A DNA stretch of 31,725 nucleotides from a virus: positions 1 through 31,725 of the IMG/VR virus record IMGVR_UViG_3300032893_001063. The stretch is one strand, 5' to 3'. The position numbers were made by a program, and so were the translations under genes. Under the pieces are notes generated by a model. It was given only the letters and a program-made list of their open reading frames with translations, was not told the DNA's origin and did not search any database. Positions 8,723-15,707 of this stretch are shown here, piece after piece (the stretch's first letter is position 1; each line of letters begins with the position of its first letter).

Positions 8723-9789
8723 TGGGCCACAACGGTTCGCCACCGACTGCGACGACGGTACCGCCGGCACCGTCACCGTCACCGGGTAACTTCACCGATC
8801 CCAACGTTGCTGGCTCAGGGCCGACGACAACGAACCTGTCGACGTCGTTGTCGGGAGCGTTCGGCATCCCGACCTCTGATCTGTCCATCGGCATCATCGG
8901 CTTGACGGACCCGAGGACGGGGCAGCCGATGTCGTTGCAGGCGGCGATCCAGTTCTTCCAGTCGGCTCCGGCGTCGGTACGTGAACCATTGGTGGCACAG
9001 CTCAGGGCTGCGGGGTACTTCGCCGGGATCACGTCGGGCTCGGAGCTCGACCAGGAGACGACGGCGTACGCCCGGCTGTTGCGTGACTCGATCTGGTCGA
9101 ACCAGGACCCGAACGCCACGTTGTCTGACGCGACCCAGGCGCAGCAGGCCAACGCCGGTGCAGCCGCCGCGCCTCGTACGCTCGGGCTCGGGAAGTACCC
9201 GATCCATCTGACGGCGCCGGCTGACGTGCAGATGGCTGCGGACACGATCTTCCAGACGTTGCTCGGGCGCCGTGCGACGCCGCAGGAGCAGCAGGCGGTG
9301 ACTGCCGGTCTCCACGCGTTGGAGACGGCGCAGGGGCAGTCCGAGCTGCAGCAGTACGCGTCACAGGAGGCGGCGTACTACGGGTTGCAGCATGGTGGGA
9401 TTGCCGCCGATCAGTCGGCCCCCGGTGCAGCTATTCCTGTTGCGACGCCTGCTGCACCTGCTGCGCCGGCCGTGTCTAATGCGCCGGGGGGTGGCCTGAC
9501 GGGTGGTCCGGTGACTGGAGGGCCGATCGGCGTGGCTCCGCCTGCTGCAGCGACAACGACGTCGACGACGTTGCCGGCGAACACGCCAGCCAACCAGGTG
9601 CCGCCTGGCTCGATCCAGTTGGCTGACGGGACGTGGATCGTACCGCCGACGGCGATCGCCTCGACGAATGCTCCGACGGCGTCGGCGCAGGCGTACAGCT
9701 ATGCGATGCAGAACGATCAACCTGAGATCCAGGGACGTACCGTGGCCGCGGCGATGAACGCCATCGCCCAGTTCGTGGGGCAGAAATGA
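8722..9789 (+). CDS. Minor virion protein, low-complexity rich (355 aa)
   Basis: The ATG at 8722 overlaps the stop of the giant gene (TGATG). Residues 1-30 are Pro/Thr/Ser-rich. A helical part (about 70-115, AAIQFFQSAPASVREPLVAQ) follows, and then TIFQTLLGRRATPQEQQAVT at about 173-192, a small helical module with a conserved-looking LLGR-x-A-T/S-x-x-E sequence. After residue 225 comes a Pro/Ala/Gly/Thr linker, then a short ordered tail containing LADGTWIVPPTAI. No enzyme motif is visible. It is flanked by the 1644-residue protein and by a protein with a lysozyme-like domain, so I class it as an internal or portal-vertex virion protein by context. Family identity is unknown to me. Confidence 0.6.
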   Translation: MGHNGSPPTATTVPPAPSPSPGNFTDPNVAGSGPTTTNLSTSLSGAFGIPTSDLSIGIIGLTDPRTGQPMSLQAAIQFFQSAPASVREPLVAQLRAAGYFAGITSGSELDQETTAYARLLRDSIWSNQDPNATLSDATQAQQANAGAAAAPRTLGLGKYPIHLTAPADVQMAADTIFQTLLGRRATPQEQQAVTAGLHALETAQGQSELQQYASQEAAYYGLQHGGIAADQSAPGAAIPVATPAAPAAPAVSNAPGGGLTGGPVTGGPIGVAPPAAATTTSTTLPANTPANQVPPGSIQLADGTWIVPPTAIASTNAPTASAQAYSYAMQNDQPEIQGRTVAAAMNAIAQFVGQK

Positions 9790-11240
9790 GCACTGGTATC
9801 GGTATCCCGCCGACTCCGGCGGAGGCACAGCAGGCGAACGCTAACACGATTACCAACCCGGCGACGTTCGCGGCGGCGCTCTGTGACGCGCTTGGCGTCC
9901 CGGCGAATCAGGCGAACATTCAGGCAATCGTTGCGTGGCAGGCGTACGAAGGCCAGTGGACGGCGCGGGGTTCGTGGAATGCAGCGAACAACCATAACCC
10001 GTTGAATATCGAAGCCGGCGGCCAGACGCAGAACGCCGGGGGTGGCAACAACATTTCGATGTTCGCTTCGTGGCAGGATGGTGTCGATGCCACGGCGAAC
10101 TTCATTCAGCAGCATACGCCTCAGATTATTGATGCGATGCGTAACTCGACGACTGCCCAGGGCGTGGCGAATGCTATTGACAATTCTGGTTGGGCAGCCT
10201 CGTATGCTTCGGGTGCGATTGTCAAAGCGCTCGGTGGTGTCGGTCAGGGCAATGCTATCCCGGTAAGTGCTGCGGGTTCTGGTTCGGGCGTCGGTAATTC
10301 TGCTGGTGCTGGTGGTACAGGGATTGCTGCGCCTCCGTTCAGTCCTGAGGGCAACTACGAGGTCGGTTCTCAAGTCCAGACCTGGGTGATGCAGAACGCG
10401 CCGCAGGACGCGTGGATGCTCAGCAATCCGGAGCTTGCCAAGATCCTCGGGTATGCCGCGCAGTATTCGGTTACTGACACCAACGAGATCAATGGGTTGG
10501 TGTCGCAGACCAACTGGTACAAGACACATTCTGCGGATCAGCGTGCATGGGTACAGCTGTACGCCTCGGATCCGCAGGAAGCGCAGCGCGAGATACAGCA
10601 GTCGAAGGCGGATATCACTGCGGAGGCTGGTTCGATGGGTGTGGCACTCACGCCGGACCAGCTCAATACGCTGGCGATCAACAAGAAATATTACGCGTGG
10701 GACCCGACGGAAACGCAGTACGCCATCTCGTCGTACCTCCCGTCGAACAAGGCGCCAACCGCCGGCGGTGCGGCGGAGGTCAACTTCCAGTCGATGAAGG
10801 CCACGGCGACGCAGACGTGGGGCGTGCCGACGTCGGACGCCCAGATCGCCCAGTGGACGGCACAGATCGCGGCGGGGACGCAGACGGTTGACGGTGTCAC
10901 GGCGCTGCTCAAGCAGCAGGCCACGTCGCTCTACCCCACGCTTGCCGATCAGTTCAACCGCGGCTTCACATTCGCTGAGGCGACCGACCCGTACAAGCAG
11001 ATCGCCCAGCAGTACCTCGGTACGCCGGCCGACCAGATCAACTTCACCGATCCGAAGTGGATGGCTGCGGTGAACCAGGTCGATCCGAAGACCGGGCAGC
11101 GTACGGAGATGGGCCTCGACCAGTGGACGAATTACATCCGCAGCCAGCCGCAGTACGGGTACCAGAATACGAACCAGGCGAAGAATGAGATGGTCGGGTT
11201 GTCGAATGCAGCGGCAAAGACGCTTGGAGTCATCGCATGA
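9786..11240 (+). CDS. Virion-associated protein with N-terminal lysozyme-like domain (484 aa)
   Basis: The start is an ATG in ATGA overlap with the upstream gene. Residues about 25-155 carry the signature of a lysozyme-superfamily glucosaminidase/transglycosylase domain as found in phages: a helix with IVAWQAYEG containing a candidate catalytic E55, NHNPLNI at residues 69-75, ISMFASWQDGVDATANFI, and a closing helix with AIDNSGWA. The remaining ~300 residues resemble neighbouring virion proteins: helical, with TLADQFNRGFTFAEATDPYK and repeated Gln-rich stretches. I infer that the enzyme is carried in the virion and opens peptidoglycan locally during DNA entry, not a lysis endolysin, because of the long structural extension and location. 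There is no signal peptide. The catalytic assignment of E55 is by motif only. The first half uses more A/T-ending codons than the second. Confidence 0.72.
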   Translation: MSTGIGIPPTPAEAQQANANTITNPATFAAALCDALGVPANQANIQAIVAWQAYEGQWTARGSWNAANNHNPLNIEAGGQTQNAGGGNNISMFASWQDGVDATANFIQQHTPQIIDAMRNSTTAQGVANAIDNSGWAASYASGAIVKALGGVGQGNAIPVSAAGSGSGVGNSAGAGGTGIAAPPFSPEGNYEVGSQVQTWVMQNAPQDAWMLSNPELAKILGYAAQYSVTDTNEINGLVSQTNWYKTHSADQRAWVQLYASDPQEAQREIQQSKADITAEAGSMGVALTPDQLNTLAINKKYYAWDPTETQYAISSYLPSNKAPTAGGAAEVNFQSMKATATQTWGVPTSDAQIAQWTAQIAAGTQTVDGVTALLKQQATSLYPTLADQFNRGFTFAEATDPYKQIAQQYLGTPADQINFTDPKWMAAVNQVDPKTGQRTEMGLDQWTNYIRSQPQYGYQNTNQAKNEMVGLSNAAAKTLGVIA

Positions 11241-11506
11241 CAATCGAGCCACGTTTCAGGAAACTCGGCGGGGATTTGGCAATCCTTTGTTGGGACCGTT
11301 CAGGGCCATGGAAGGTGAGTGGTCATTGCGGTCAGCGACAGCATAAGGGATGCAAATACGAGTTCAAGCAGTTTACGTGTGCTTGTCCCTGTCATGCTGG
11401 TGCTCCAAAAGTGGCGAGATGTCCTGATTGTGAAGGTGATATTCATCAAGAGGCAGGTGTGTGGGTCCACACTTGGACTGATGGATGTATTGAGGTGATT
11501 GCATGA
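11237..11506 (+). CDS. Cys/His-rich putative zinc-binding mini-protein (89 aa)
   Basis: The ATG at 11237 and the stop both overlap neighbours by ATGA. Cysteines and histidines cluster: GHCGQRQHKGCKYEF, FTCACPCHAG, and a CPDC knuckle followed by IHQEAG and WVHTWTDG. This suggests two small zinc-binding units. The base composition is clearly lower in GC than both neighbouring structural genes, so it looks like a recently acquired small gene slipped between two virion genes without disturbing coupling. Similar small zinc proteins are common in actinophages and their hosts. The function is unknown; a regulatory or protein-binding role is possible. Confidence 0.6.
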   Translation: MTIEPRFRKLGGDLAILCWDRSGPWKVSGHCGQRQHKGCKYEFKQFTCACPCHAGAPKVARCPDCEGDIHQEAGVWVHTWTDGCIEVIA

Positions 11507-12753
11507 CTGACACGCTCACGCAAACTCCGACGCAGACGACGGCACCGGTACCTCCACCGCCGGGGACACCGACGACGCCAACCGTCGGGAGCATTGATCC
11601 CGGAATCACGCCGGGGCAGCAGATCCCAGCGTGGGGGACAGCATCTATCGGGGGCCTCAACCCTGGCGGAGCGATGAAGTCTGGTACCGCTCCCACCGGG
11701 CGCATCGTCAACCCGCAGACGGGTCGCCCAGCCTATACCGGTCCCGAGGGGCAGCCGGGTTACGGCGCACCGCAGCCGGGCCAGAACCTCACCGCGTACA
11801 CGATGCCCGACGGTACGCAGGTGTGGTACGACCCCAACGCTGCGCCGGACCAGGGCAATCTCGCTGCGCTGCAGGCGTACCAGGGCACCGGTCCCAACGG
11901 TCCGACGGCGCAGGCCGACGCCATGCAGACGGCGCTGTCGCTGCTCGCTGGCTACGGAGTCACAGGCGCGGACGCCACGACGCTCGCCAACTGGATGTGG
12001 CAGCAGCACGTCCAGGGCTACTCCGACACCTCGATCGCCCAGTTGCTGCTCACGCAGCCGATCATCCAGCAGTACTTCCCCGAGATCGCGGCGCGCCAGA
12101 AGGCCGGGCTCCCGCCAATCAGCCCCGGCGACATCGTGAGCTACAAGAACCAGGTGGCGCAGTACGCCAGCCAGTACGGCATCCCCAAGGAGTTCACCGA
12201 TCAGTTCACCAGCCAGTGGATCGTCAATGACGTGTCGATGGCCGAGGTCGGCCAGCGGATGCAGGACTACGCCCAGGCGGCGTTCCAGTCCAACCCGGCG
12301 GTGCTGAACCAACTGCAGACGCTGTACGGCGTCACGCCCGGCGAGCTCACCGCCTTCTTCGCCGACCCAGCGACGGCGCTGCCGATCATCCAGAAGCGCT
12401 TCCAGGCGTCACAGATCGCCGGTCAGGGGCAGATCGCCGGCTACGGGCAGCTCACCCAGCAGCAGGCCGAGACGCTCGCCAATCAAGGTGTGACGCAGGC
12501 CCAGGCGCAGTCGGGCTTCCAGCAGCTTGGGCTCGAGCAGCAGTTGTTCAACACACTGCCGGGGCAGGCGGGGCAGACGCCGATCACCCAGGAGCAGCAG
12601 TTGGGCGCCCAGTTCCTCGGCAACGCGGCTGACGTCCGTATGATCCAGTTGGAGGCGCTGCGCCGGCAGGCGGCGTTCCAGGGTGGAGGGAACTATGCCG
12701 GTGGACAGAAGGGCCTGACGGGTCTCGGCAGTGAACAAGGAGCGCAGGCATGA
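11503..12753 (+). CDS. Gln-rich minor virion protein (416 aa)
   Basis: The start overlaps the previous stop (ATGA). Residues 1-60 are a Pro/Thr linker-like region. The core (about 120-300) is helical with IAQLLLTQPIIQQYFPEIAA, YASQYGIPKEFTDQF and VTPGELTAFFADPATALPII. The C-terminal third is extremely Gln-rich (LTQQQAETLANQGVTQAQAQ), ending in a Gly/Gln tail. The style matches the second half of the 484-residue lysozyme-like protein, so both may belong to the same portal-vertex or ejection assembly. No enzymatic motif is seen. It is probably structural; the exact role is unknown. Confidence 0.6.
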   Translation: MTDTLTQTPTQTTAPVPPPPGTPTTPTVGSIDPGITPGQQIPAWGTASIGGLNPGGAMKSGTAPTGRIVNPQTGRPAYTGPEGQPGYGAPQPGQNLTAYTMPDGTQVWYDPNAAPDQGNLAALQAYQGTGPNGPTAQADAMQTALSLLAGYGVTGADATTLANWMWQQHVQGYSDTSIAQLLLTQPIIQQYFPEIAARQKAGLPPISPGDIVSYKNQVAQYASQYGIPKEFTDQFTSQWIVNDVSMAEVGQRMQDYAQAAFQSNPAVLNQLQTLYGVTPGELTAFFADPATALPIIQKRFQASQIAGQGQIAGYGQLTQQQAETLANQGVTQAQAQSGFQQLGLEQQLFNTLPGQAGQTPITQEQQLGAQFLGNAADVRMIQLEALRRQAAFQGGGNYAGGQKGLTGLGSEQGAQA

Positions 12754-12926
12754 GTGACGTGCCGAAGAAGGGCGGCCTCAAGTTGGAACGGTGGCTTGCT
12801 GAGCGCCAGTTCATGTGGGAGCGCGAGGGAGTGTGGCGTGTCTGGAAGGACTGTTCGTTGGAGGAGCAGTATGAGATCCGCCTGCAGGTCCTTCGTGGTG
12901 GGGTGGAGGTGCTTGATGGCGAATAG
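12750..12926 (+). CDS. Small hypothetical protein (58 aa)
   Basis: The ATG at 12750 overlaps the stop of the Gln-rich protein (ATGA). The product begins MSDVPKKGGLKLERWLAERQ and ends with VLRGGVEVLDGE. It is rich in Trp and charged residues (four Trp in the first 32 residues), suggesting a compact helical fold. Its last 11 bases overlap the next gene. No family is recognised. Support comes from the junction at its start and the absence of any better frame in this interval. Confidence 0.55.
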   Translation: MSDVPKKGGLKLERWLAERQFMWEREGVWRVWKDCSLEEQYEIRLQVLRGGVEVLDGE

Positions 12927-13095
12927 ACGGTCGTCGGTCAAGCCGGTGACGCCGGCCAACAAGGCGATGTCCCGCAAGCACCTCCGTGAGTCGGTGGCGT
13001 TCAACGAGTCCCACGCGGCGGAGCACAAGAAGGCGGCGGCGCAGGACCGCAAGAAGCTGGCGCAGCTCCGCAAGGGTGGCCGCGCTTCTGGGTGA
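12916..13095 (+). CDS. Small Lys/Arg-rich protein (59 aa)
   Basis: GGAGGT at 12905-12910 lies five bases before the ATG at 12916, a good ribosome site inside the end of the previous gene. The product is highly basic (MANRRSSVKPVTPANKAMSR at the start, LRKGGRASG at the end) with a His/Ala/Lys helix (ESHAAEHKKAAAQDRKKLAQ). It could bind nucleic acid or the acidic scaffold, but this is inference. Its stop codon falls inside the left arm of the 12-bp inverted repeat that begins the structured intergenic region. Confidence 0.6.
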   Translation: MANRRSSVKPVTPANKAMSRKHLRESVAFNESHAAEHKKAAAQDRKKLAQLRKGGRASG

Positions 13096-13276
13096 GGTAG
13101 CCGCCGGGGAGTCGAACCCCGAGACGGGTGTCCAACGAGCCCGACCGTTTTCGCGTCTCGCCCGGGACTTATAACGCTGGTCTTTCGAGAGAAGTGGCCG
13201 TCACTACGGACGCACGATGACGGCTGCGTCTACTTCCCGCTGGGGTGGCCGCACCCAGCGTTCAGCTACCTCACCC
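13090..13276. ncRNA. Candidate structured RNA, ~187 nt, closed by a perfect 12-bp stem
   Basis: The ends form a perfect inverted repeat (GGGTGAGGTAGC at 13090-13101 with GCTACCTCACCC at 13265-13276). Nested inside are: a 5-bp stem with 7-nt loop (13105-13109/13117-13121), whose minus-strand loop UUCGACU fits the tRNA T-loop consensus; AGACG/CGTCT (13122-13126/13154-13158); GAAGT/ACTTC (13191-13195/13232-13236) enclosing GCCGTCA/TGACGGC (13197-13203/13218-13224); and CGCTGGG/CCCAGCG (13238-13244/13254-13260). A helix GACGCA/TGCGTC (13209-13214/13225-13230) could replace the GCCGTCA helix. Together this is a multi-branched fold between virion-protein and scaffold genes. The strand is unresolved: the T-loop favours minus, the operon context favours plus. 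I could not fit a complete tRNA or tmRNA. Confidence 0.45.
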
Positions 13277-13279
13277 GAC

Positions 13280-13307
13280 AGCGTACTCCGTAGGGGTGCT
13301 TGACGCT
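13280..13307 (+). other. Hairpin following the structured RNA candidate
   Basis: AGCGT at 13280-13284 pairs with ACGCT at 13303-13307. Inside it ACTCC (13285-13289) pairs with GGGGT (13293-13297) around a 3-nt loop, with a 5-nt bulge on the right. The inner stem needs a G-U pair in the + strand RNA, where the minus strand would have an A-C mismatch, so this hairpin favours + strand transcription. It has no T-run and is not a classical terminator. Confidence 0.4.
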
Positions 13308-13359
13308 CCTGTTTGGATGTGGTTCACTTCCGCCAGCAGGTCTGTCCCGTTATTGCGTC

Positions 13360-13426
13360 CTCGTCCCTGACGAGTGTGAGCGGCGGGCGCGGTCCTTGGC
13401 TCGCTCACCCTCGAGTGTCATCGAGG
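13360..13426. other. Three tandem hairpins upstream of the scaffold gene
   Basis: Three perfect inverted repeats follow one another almost without gap: CTCGTC/GACGAG (13360-13365/13369-13374, 3-nt loop), GTGAGCG/CGCTCAC (13376-13382/13402-13408, 19-nt loop) and CCTCGA/TCGAGG (13409-13414/13421-13426, 6-nt loop). A 10-base palindrome CGCGTACGCG follows at 13463-13472. None has a U-run, so they are not standard terminators. They may form part of the capsid-operon leader, as an RNA processing or stability element, or a protein-binding site. The rest of 13277-13490 holds no gene I can support and no convincing -35/-10 pair. Confidence 0.45.
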
Positions 13427-13478
13427 CGGCAAGGCCACAACGATCCGTGCGCGGCCCTCCGTCGCGTACGCGGCGAAC

Positions 13479-13483
13479 AGGAG
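13479..13483 (+). promoter_or_regulatory. Ribosome binding site for GTG-started scaffold gene
   Basis: AGGAG stands seven bases before the GTG at 13491. It fixes the start of the scaffold gene, the first gene after the long untranslated gap. It is not coupled to an upstream reading frame, unlike most genes here. Confidence 0.65.
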
Positions 13484-13490
13484 CGACAGC

Positions 13491-13940
13491 GTGCCAGACG
13501 AAGATGACGACGACCTCGAGCAACCGCAGAAGGCCGGCCTCCGTGAGCGGATGAAGGCTCTGGAGGAGAAGGCCAAGCAGTACGAGGAAGCCCAGGCCAG
13601 GGCCGAGAGGCTCGAATGGGAGCTCGCCGTGCGGGACTCCGGGGTCGACATGACCCCGACGAAGCGCAAGGCGCTCATGGCCGTGCACGAAGGCGACCGC
13701 GACCCGGAGTCCATCCGGCGCACTGCCATCGAGCTGGGGTTCATCCAGGAATCTTCGGGCGAACCGGCAGTACCGGAACTGGCGACGCTGGACAGGATCA
13801 ACCAAGCGTCCGCAGGTGCCGCCCCCGGTGGGCAGGTCCCGAACCAATGGGCTGAACGCGACCAGCGGTTGCAGCAGGCCAAGTCCGAGGCCGAGTTCGA
13901 TTCCATCCTCCGGGAGTACGGGACCACCATGGCAAAATAA
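13491..13940 (+). CDS. Capsid scaffolding protein
   Basis: This 149-residue protein is acidic at the N-terminus (MPDEDDDDLEQ) and has a strong charged coiled-coil at residues about 15-45 (LRERMKALEEKAKQYEEAQA). It has a flexible Gly/Pro middle and a C-terminal helix containing AKSEAEFDSILREYG (130-144). This layout, the short length and the position immediately before the major capsid gene are typical of phage scaffolds, whose C-terminal helix usually contacts the capsid shell. It would nucleate prohead assembly and be lost before packaging. The GTG start is supported by AGGAG seven bases upstream. A related AK-x-EA-x-FD motif occurs in the 90-residue protein at 16347. Confidence 0.8.
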   Translation: MPDEDDDDLEQPQKAGLRERMKALEEKAKQYEEAQARAERLEWELAVRDSGVDMTPTKRKALMAVHEGDRDPESIRRTAIELGFIQESSGEPAVPELATLDRINQASAGAAPGGQVPNQWAERDQRLQQAKSEAEFDSILREYGTTMAK

Positions 13941-13952
13941 GGAGAGCCAGCA

Positions 13953-14930
13953 ATGGCCGCAGGCCCGTACACCGGTGGACCGACGACCGTCGCGTCCAGC
14001 CTGGACTATGACCAGACTGCGTGGGAGCTCAAGGCGTACTTCGCACTGCGCTACGAGCTGTACTTCGACGCCGTCGCCGACGTGAAGACGACCGACCAGT
14101 CCTACGTGGGCTCGGCCGTGACCTTCACCATCCAGTCGGACCTGGCGGCCGCCTCCACGGCGCTCAACGAGTCGATCGACGTCACCCCCGCGGCGCTGGC
14201 TGACAGCCAGGTCACCCTCACCCTCGCTGAGTACGGCAACGCCGTGCAGATCTCGGCCCTCGAGCTCGGGACGTCGTTCATCCCGCTCGACCCGGTGATG
14301 GCGAACGTGGTCGGCTATAACGCCGGCCTCTCGCTCGACACCGTAGCCCGCGACGTGCTCAAGGCCGGCACCAACGTCCGGTACTCCACCGGCACCGGTG
14401 TGGCCCCGACGTCGCGCAACACGGTGACGCCGCCCAACACCATCGGGGCAGCCGACGTGCGCCGCACGCTCGCCGACCTGCGTGACGCCAACGTCCCCAC
14501 CATCGGCGGGATGTACGTGGCGTTCATCCATCCCGACGTGGCCTACGACCTGCGGGGGACCACCGGCTCCGCCGCCTGGCGTGACCCGCACACCTACTCC
14601 CAGCCCGGAGAGATCTGGAATGGCGAGGTCGGCGTGTTCGAGGGTTCACGCTTCATCGAGACGCCGCGTGCGCCGATCTTCACCGACGCCGGCTCCTCGA
14701 CGACCCTCACCGACGTCTACCGCACCATCTGGGTCGGGCGTCAGGCACTGGCCAAGACGTGGTCGACGGCCTATGGCAACGGCCCCATGCCTCGCATCTT
14801 CCCCACGCCGATCATTGATATGCTCAGGAGATTCCCTGGAATGGCATGGTATTGGCTCGGAGCATATGGAATATTTAGGTCCGCTTGTGTAAGGGCTTAC
14901 GAATCCGCTTCGTCCATTGGTGCGAACTAG
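13953..14930 (+). CDS. Major capsid protein, N4-gp56-like family
   Basis: This 325-residue protein has AAGGAG overlapping the scaffold stop, eight bases before the ATG. Recognisable features are LKAYFALRYELYFDAV near residues 24-39, TPAALADSQVTLTLAEYGNA (about 78-97), LSLDTVARDVLKAGTNV (about 125-141), the MYVAFIHPDVAYDLRG strand (about 189-204), GEIWNGEVGVFEGSRFIE (about 218-235), and a C-terminus with LRRFPGMAWYWLGAYGIFR and ESASSIG. This order is characteristic of the N4-gp56 group of HK97-fold capsid proteins as I know it. It builds the icosahedral shell with the scaffold. The last ~115 bases are much AT-richer than the rest although the protein sequence stays conserved. This recoded tail abuts an HNH endonuclease gene. 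Confidence 0.88.
   Translation: MAAGPYTGGPTTVASSLDYDQTAWELKAYFALRYELYFDAVADVKTTDQSYVGSAVTFTIQSDLAAASTALNESIDVTPAALADSQVTLTLAEYGNAVQISALELGTSFIPLDPVMANVVGYNAGLSLDTVARDVLKAGTNVRYSTGTGVAPTSRNTVTPPNTIGAADVRRTLADLRDANVPTIGGMYVAFIHPDVAYDLRGTTGSAAWRDPHTYSQPGEIWNGEVGVFEGSRFIETPRAPIFTDAGSSTTLTDVYRTIWVGRQALAKTWSTAYGNGPMPRIFPTPIIDMLRRFPGMAWYWLGAYGIFRSACVRAYESASSIGAN
14812..14930 (+). other. Recoded, AT-rich 3' end of the capsid gene beside an HNH gene
   Basis: The final ~39 codons of the capsid gene abruptly switch to A/T-rich codons (for example ATT, GAT, AGG, AGA, GGA, ATA, TTT), while the encoded residues keep the expected family C-terminus. An imperfect palindrome with arms GTAAG/CTTAC lies at 14889-14900. 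The endonuclease gene begins 25 bases after the stop. The pattern fits a co-conversion tract or an altered homing target site that arrived with the endonuclease. Confidence 0.5.
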
Positions 14931-14954
14931 CCAGGCTGGTGCTAACATGGTACC

Positions 14955-15707
14955 GTGCCAGAGAACTTCAAGCATGGGACCAATCGTGGCTACGGCGTCT
15001 ACAAGTGCCGGTGCGACGACTGCAGGGTCGCGCACTCCGAGGCCGCCCGCATCGACCGAGAACGGAACAACGCTCGTGTCACCGCTGCGCAACGGCGGCG
15101 GTGGCGCGAGGACCCCAAGTACCGGCAGTACCAAGCAGAGTGGCGTGCGGAGAACCGTGAGCAGGTTCTGGCCTGGAAGCGGGAGTACTACGTCCGTCAT
15201 CGCGAGCAACTGCTGGAGCAGGACAAGGTCCGTTACCAGAGGCAGCGCCAGCGCTACATCGACAACGCCAAGCGGTGGAGAGAAGCCAATCCAGAGCGCT
15301 CTCGGGAGATCGCTAGAGGAGTCCGAGAACGTCACCGTGAGGAGTACAACCTCCGTGCGGCGGAGCGGGCCAGAGAGCGTTACGCATCGGATCCCGACAA
15401 GTACAAGGTTGCCTTCAAGCGGTGGCGGCTGGAGAACCCAGAGGCGGCTCGTCTCACGAACCAGCGCAATCGTCACAAGCGGCGAGGGGCTGAGTTCACT
15501 GCCGAAGCCATCGAGTGGATTGCTTCTCTGGTCGACCCGTTGTGCACGTACTGTGGAGAGCGGGCCGACACGATCGACCACATCATCCCCGTATCCAAGG
15601 GCGGCACGGGTGAGGTCGACAACCTCACACCAGCATGCCGTTCCTGCAACTCCAAGAAGCACACCATGACTCTGGAGGCGTTCATGCAGAAGATGGGGAT
15701 GAACTGA
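14955..15707 (+). CDS. HNH homing-type endonuclease downstream of the capsid gene
   Basis: This 250-residue protein starts at GTG. The N-terminus has a small zinc-like motif (KCRCDDCRVAH). Residues about 35-185 form a very long Arg/Glu-rich helical stretch with imperfect repeats around 'R-x-x-NPE-x-x-RE', likely a DNA-binding linker. The C-terminal HNH core is clear: CTYCG (C197, C200), DHIIP (D208, H209), N223, and CRSCN (C228, C231, N232), a classic zinc-stabilised bba-metal nuclease in which Asn replaces the last His. It sits immediately behind the capsid gene, a favoured homing site, and its stop overlaps the next ATG (ATGA). No strong ribosome site precedes it. The recoded capsid end just upstream supports mobility. 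Confidence 0.88.
   Translation: MPENFKHGTNRGYGVYKCRCDDCRVAHSEAARIDRERNNARVTAAQRRRWREDPKYRQYQAEWRAENREQVLAWKREYYVRHREQLLEQDKVRYQRQRQRYIDNAKRWREANPERSREIARGVRERHREEYNLRAAERARERYASDPDKYKVAFKRWRLENPEAARLTNQRNRHKRRGAEFTAEAIEWIASLVDPLCTYCGERADTIDHIIPVSKGGTGEVDNLTPACRSCNSKKHTMTLEAFMQKMGMN

Noticed and set aside
9717-11252. Long minus-strand reading frame (511 codons) and similar long ones at 4550-5830, 24468-25805 and 25917-27563
   Set aside because: Arg/His/Val/Gly-rich translations typical of antisense frames in GC-rich genes; each lies fully under a well-supported + strand gene.
13095-13200. tRNA gene on the minus strand suggested by the T-arm-like hairpin
   Set aside because: The T-loop and stem fit, but there is no 5-bp anticodon stem at the right distance and the 7-bp acceptor pairing leaves a mismatch and a wobble. 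Reported only as a structured RNA candidate.
13090-13276. tmRNA
   Set aside because: At under 200 nt it is much shorter than known tmRNAs, the conserved 5' end is missing, and the one short Ala-started frame on the minus strand does not end in LAA.
13300-13326. TTGACG as a -35 box for a capsid-operon promoter
   Set aside because: No TANNNT-like -10 sequence lies 16-18 bases downstream (the position reads TTCACT).
13300-13554. Small + strand reading frames in the intergenic gap (84 and 64 codons)
   Set aside because: No ribosome site, low-quality composition, and partly in the region of inverted repeats and the scaffold gene.
14943-14948. TAACAT as a -10 promoter box for the second HNH gene
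   Set aside because: It fits TANNNT but has no -35 partner at proper spacing; too weak to list.
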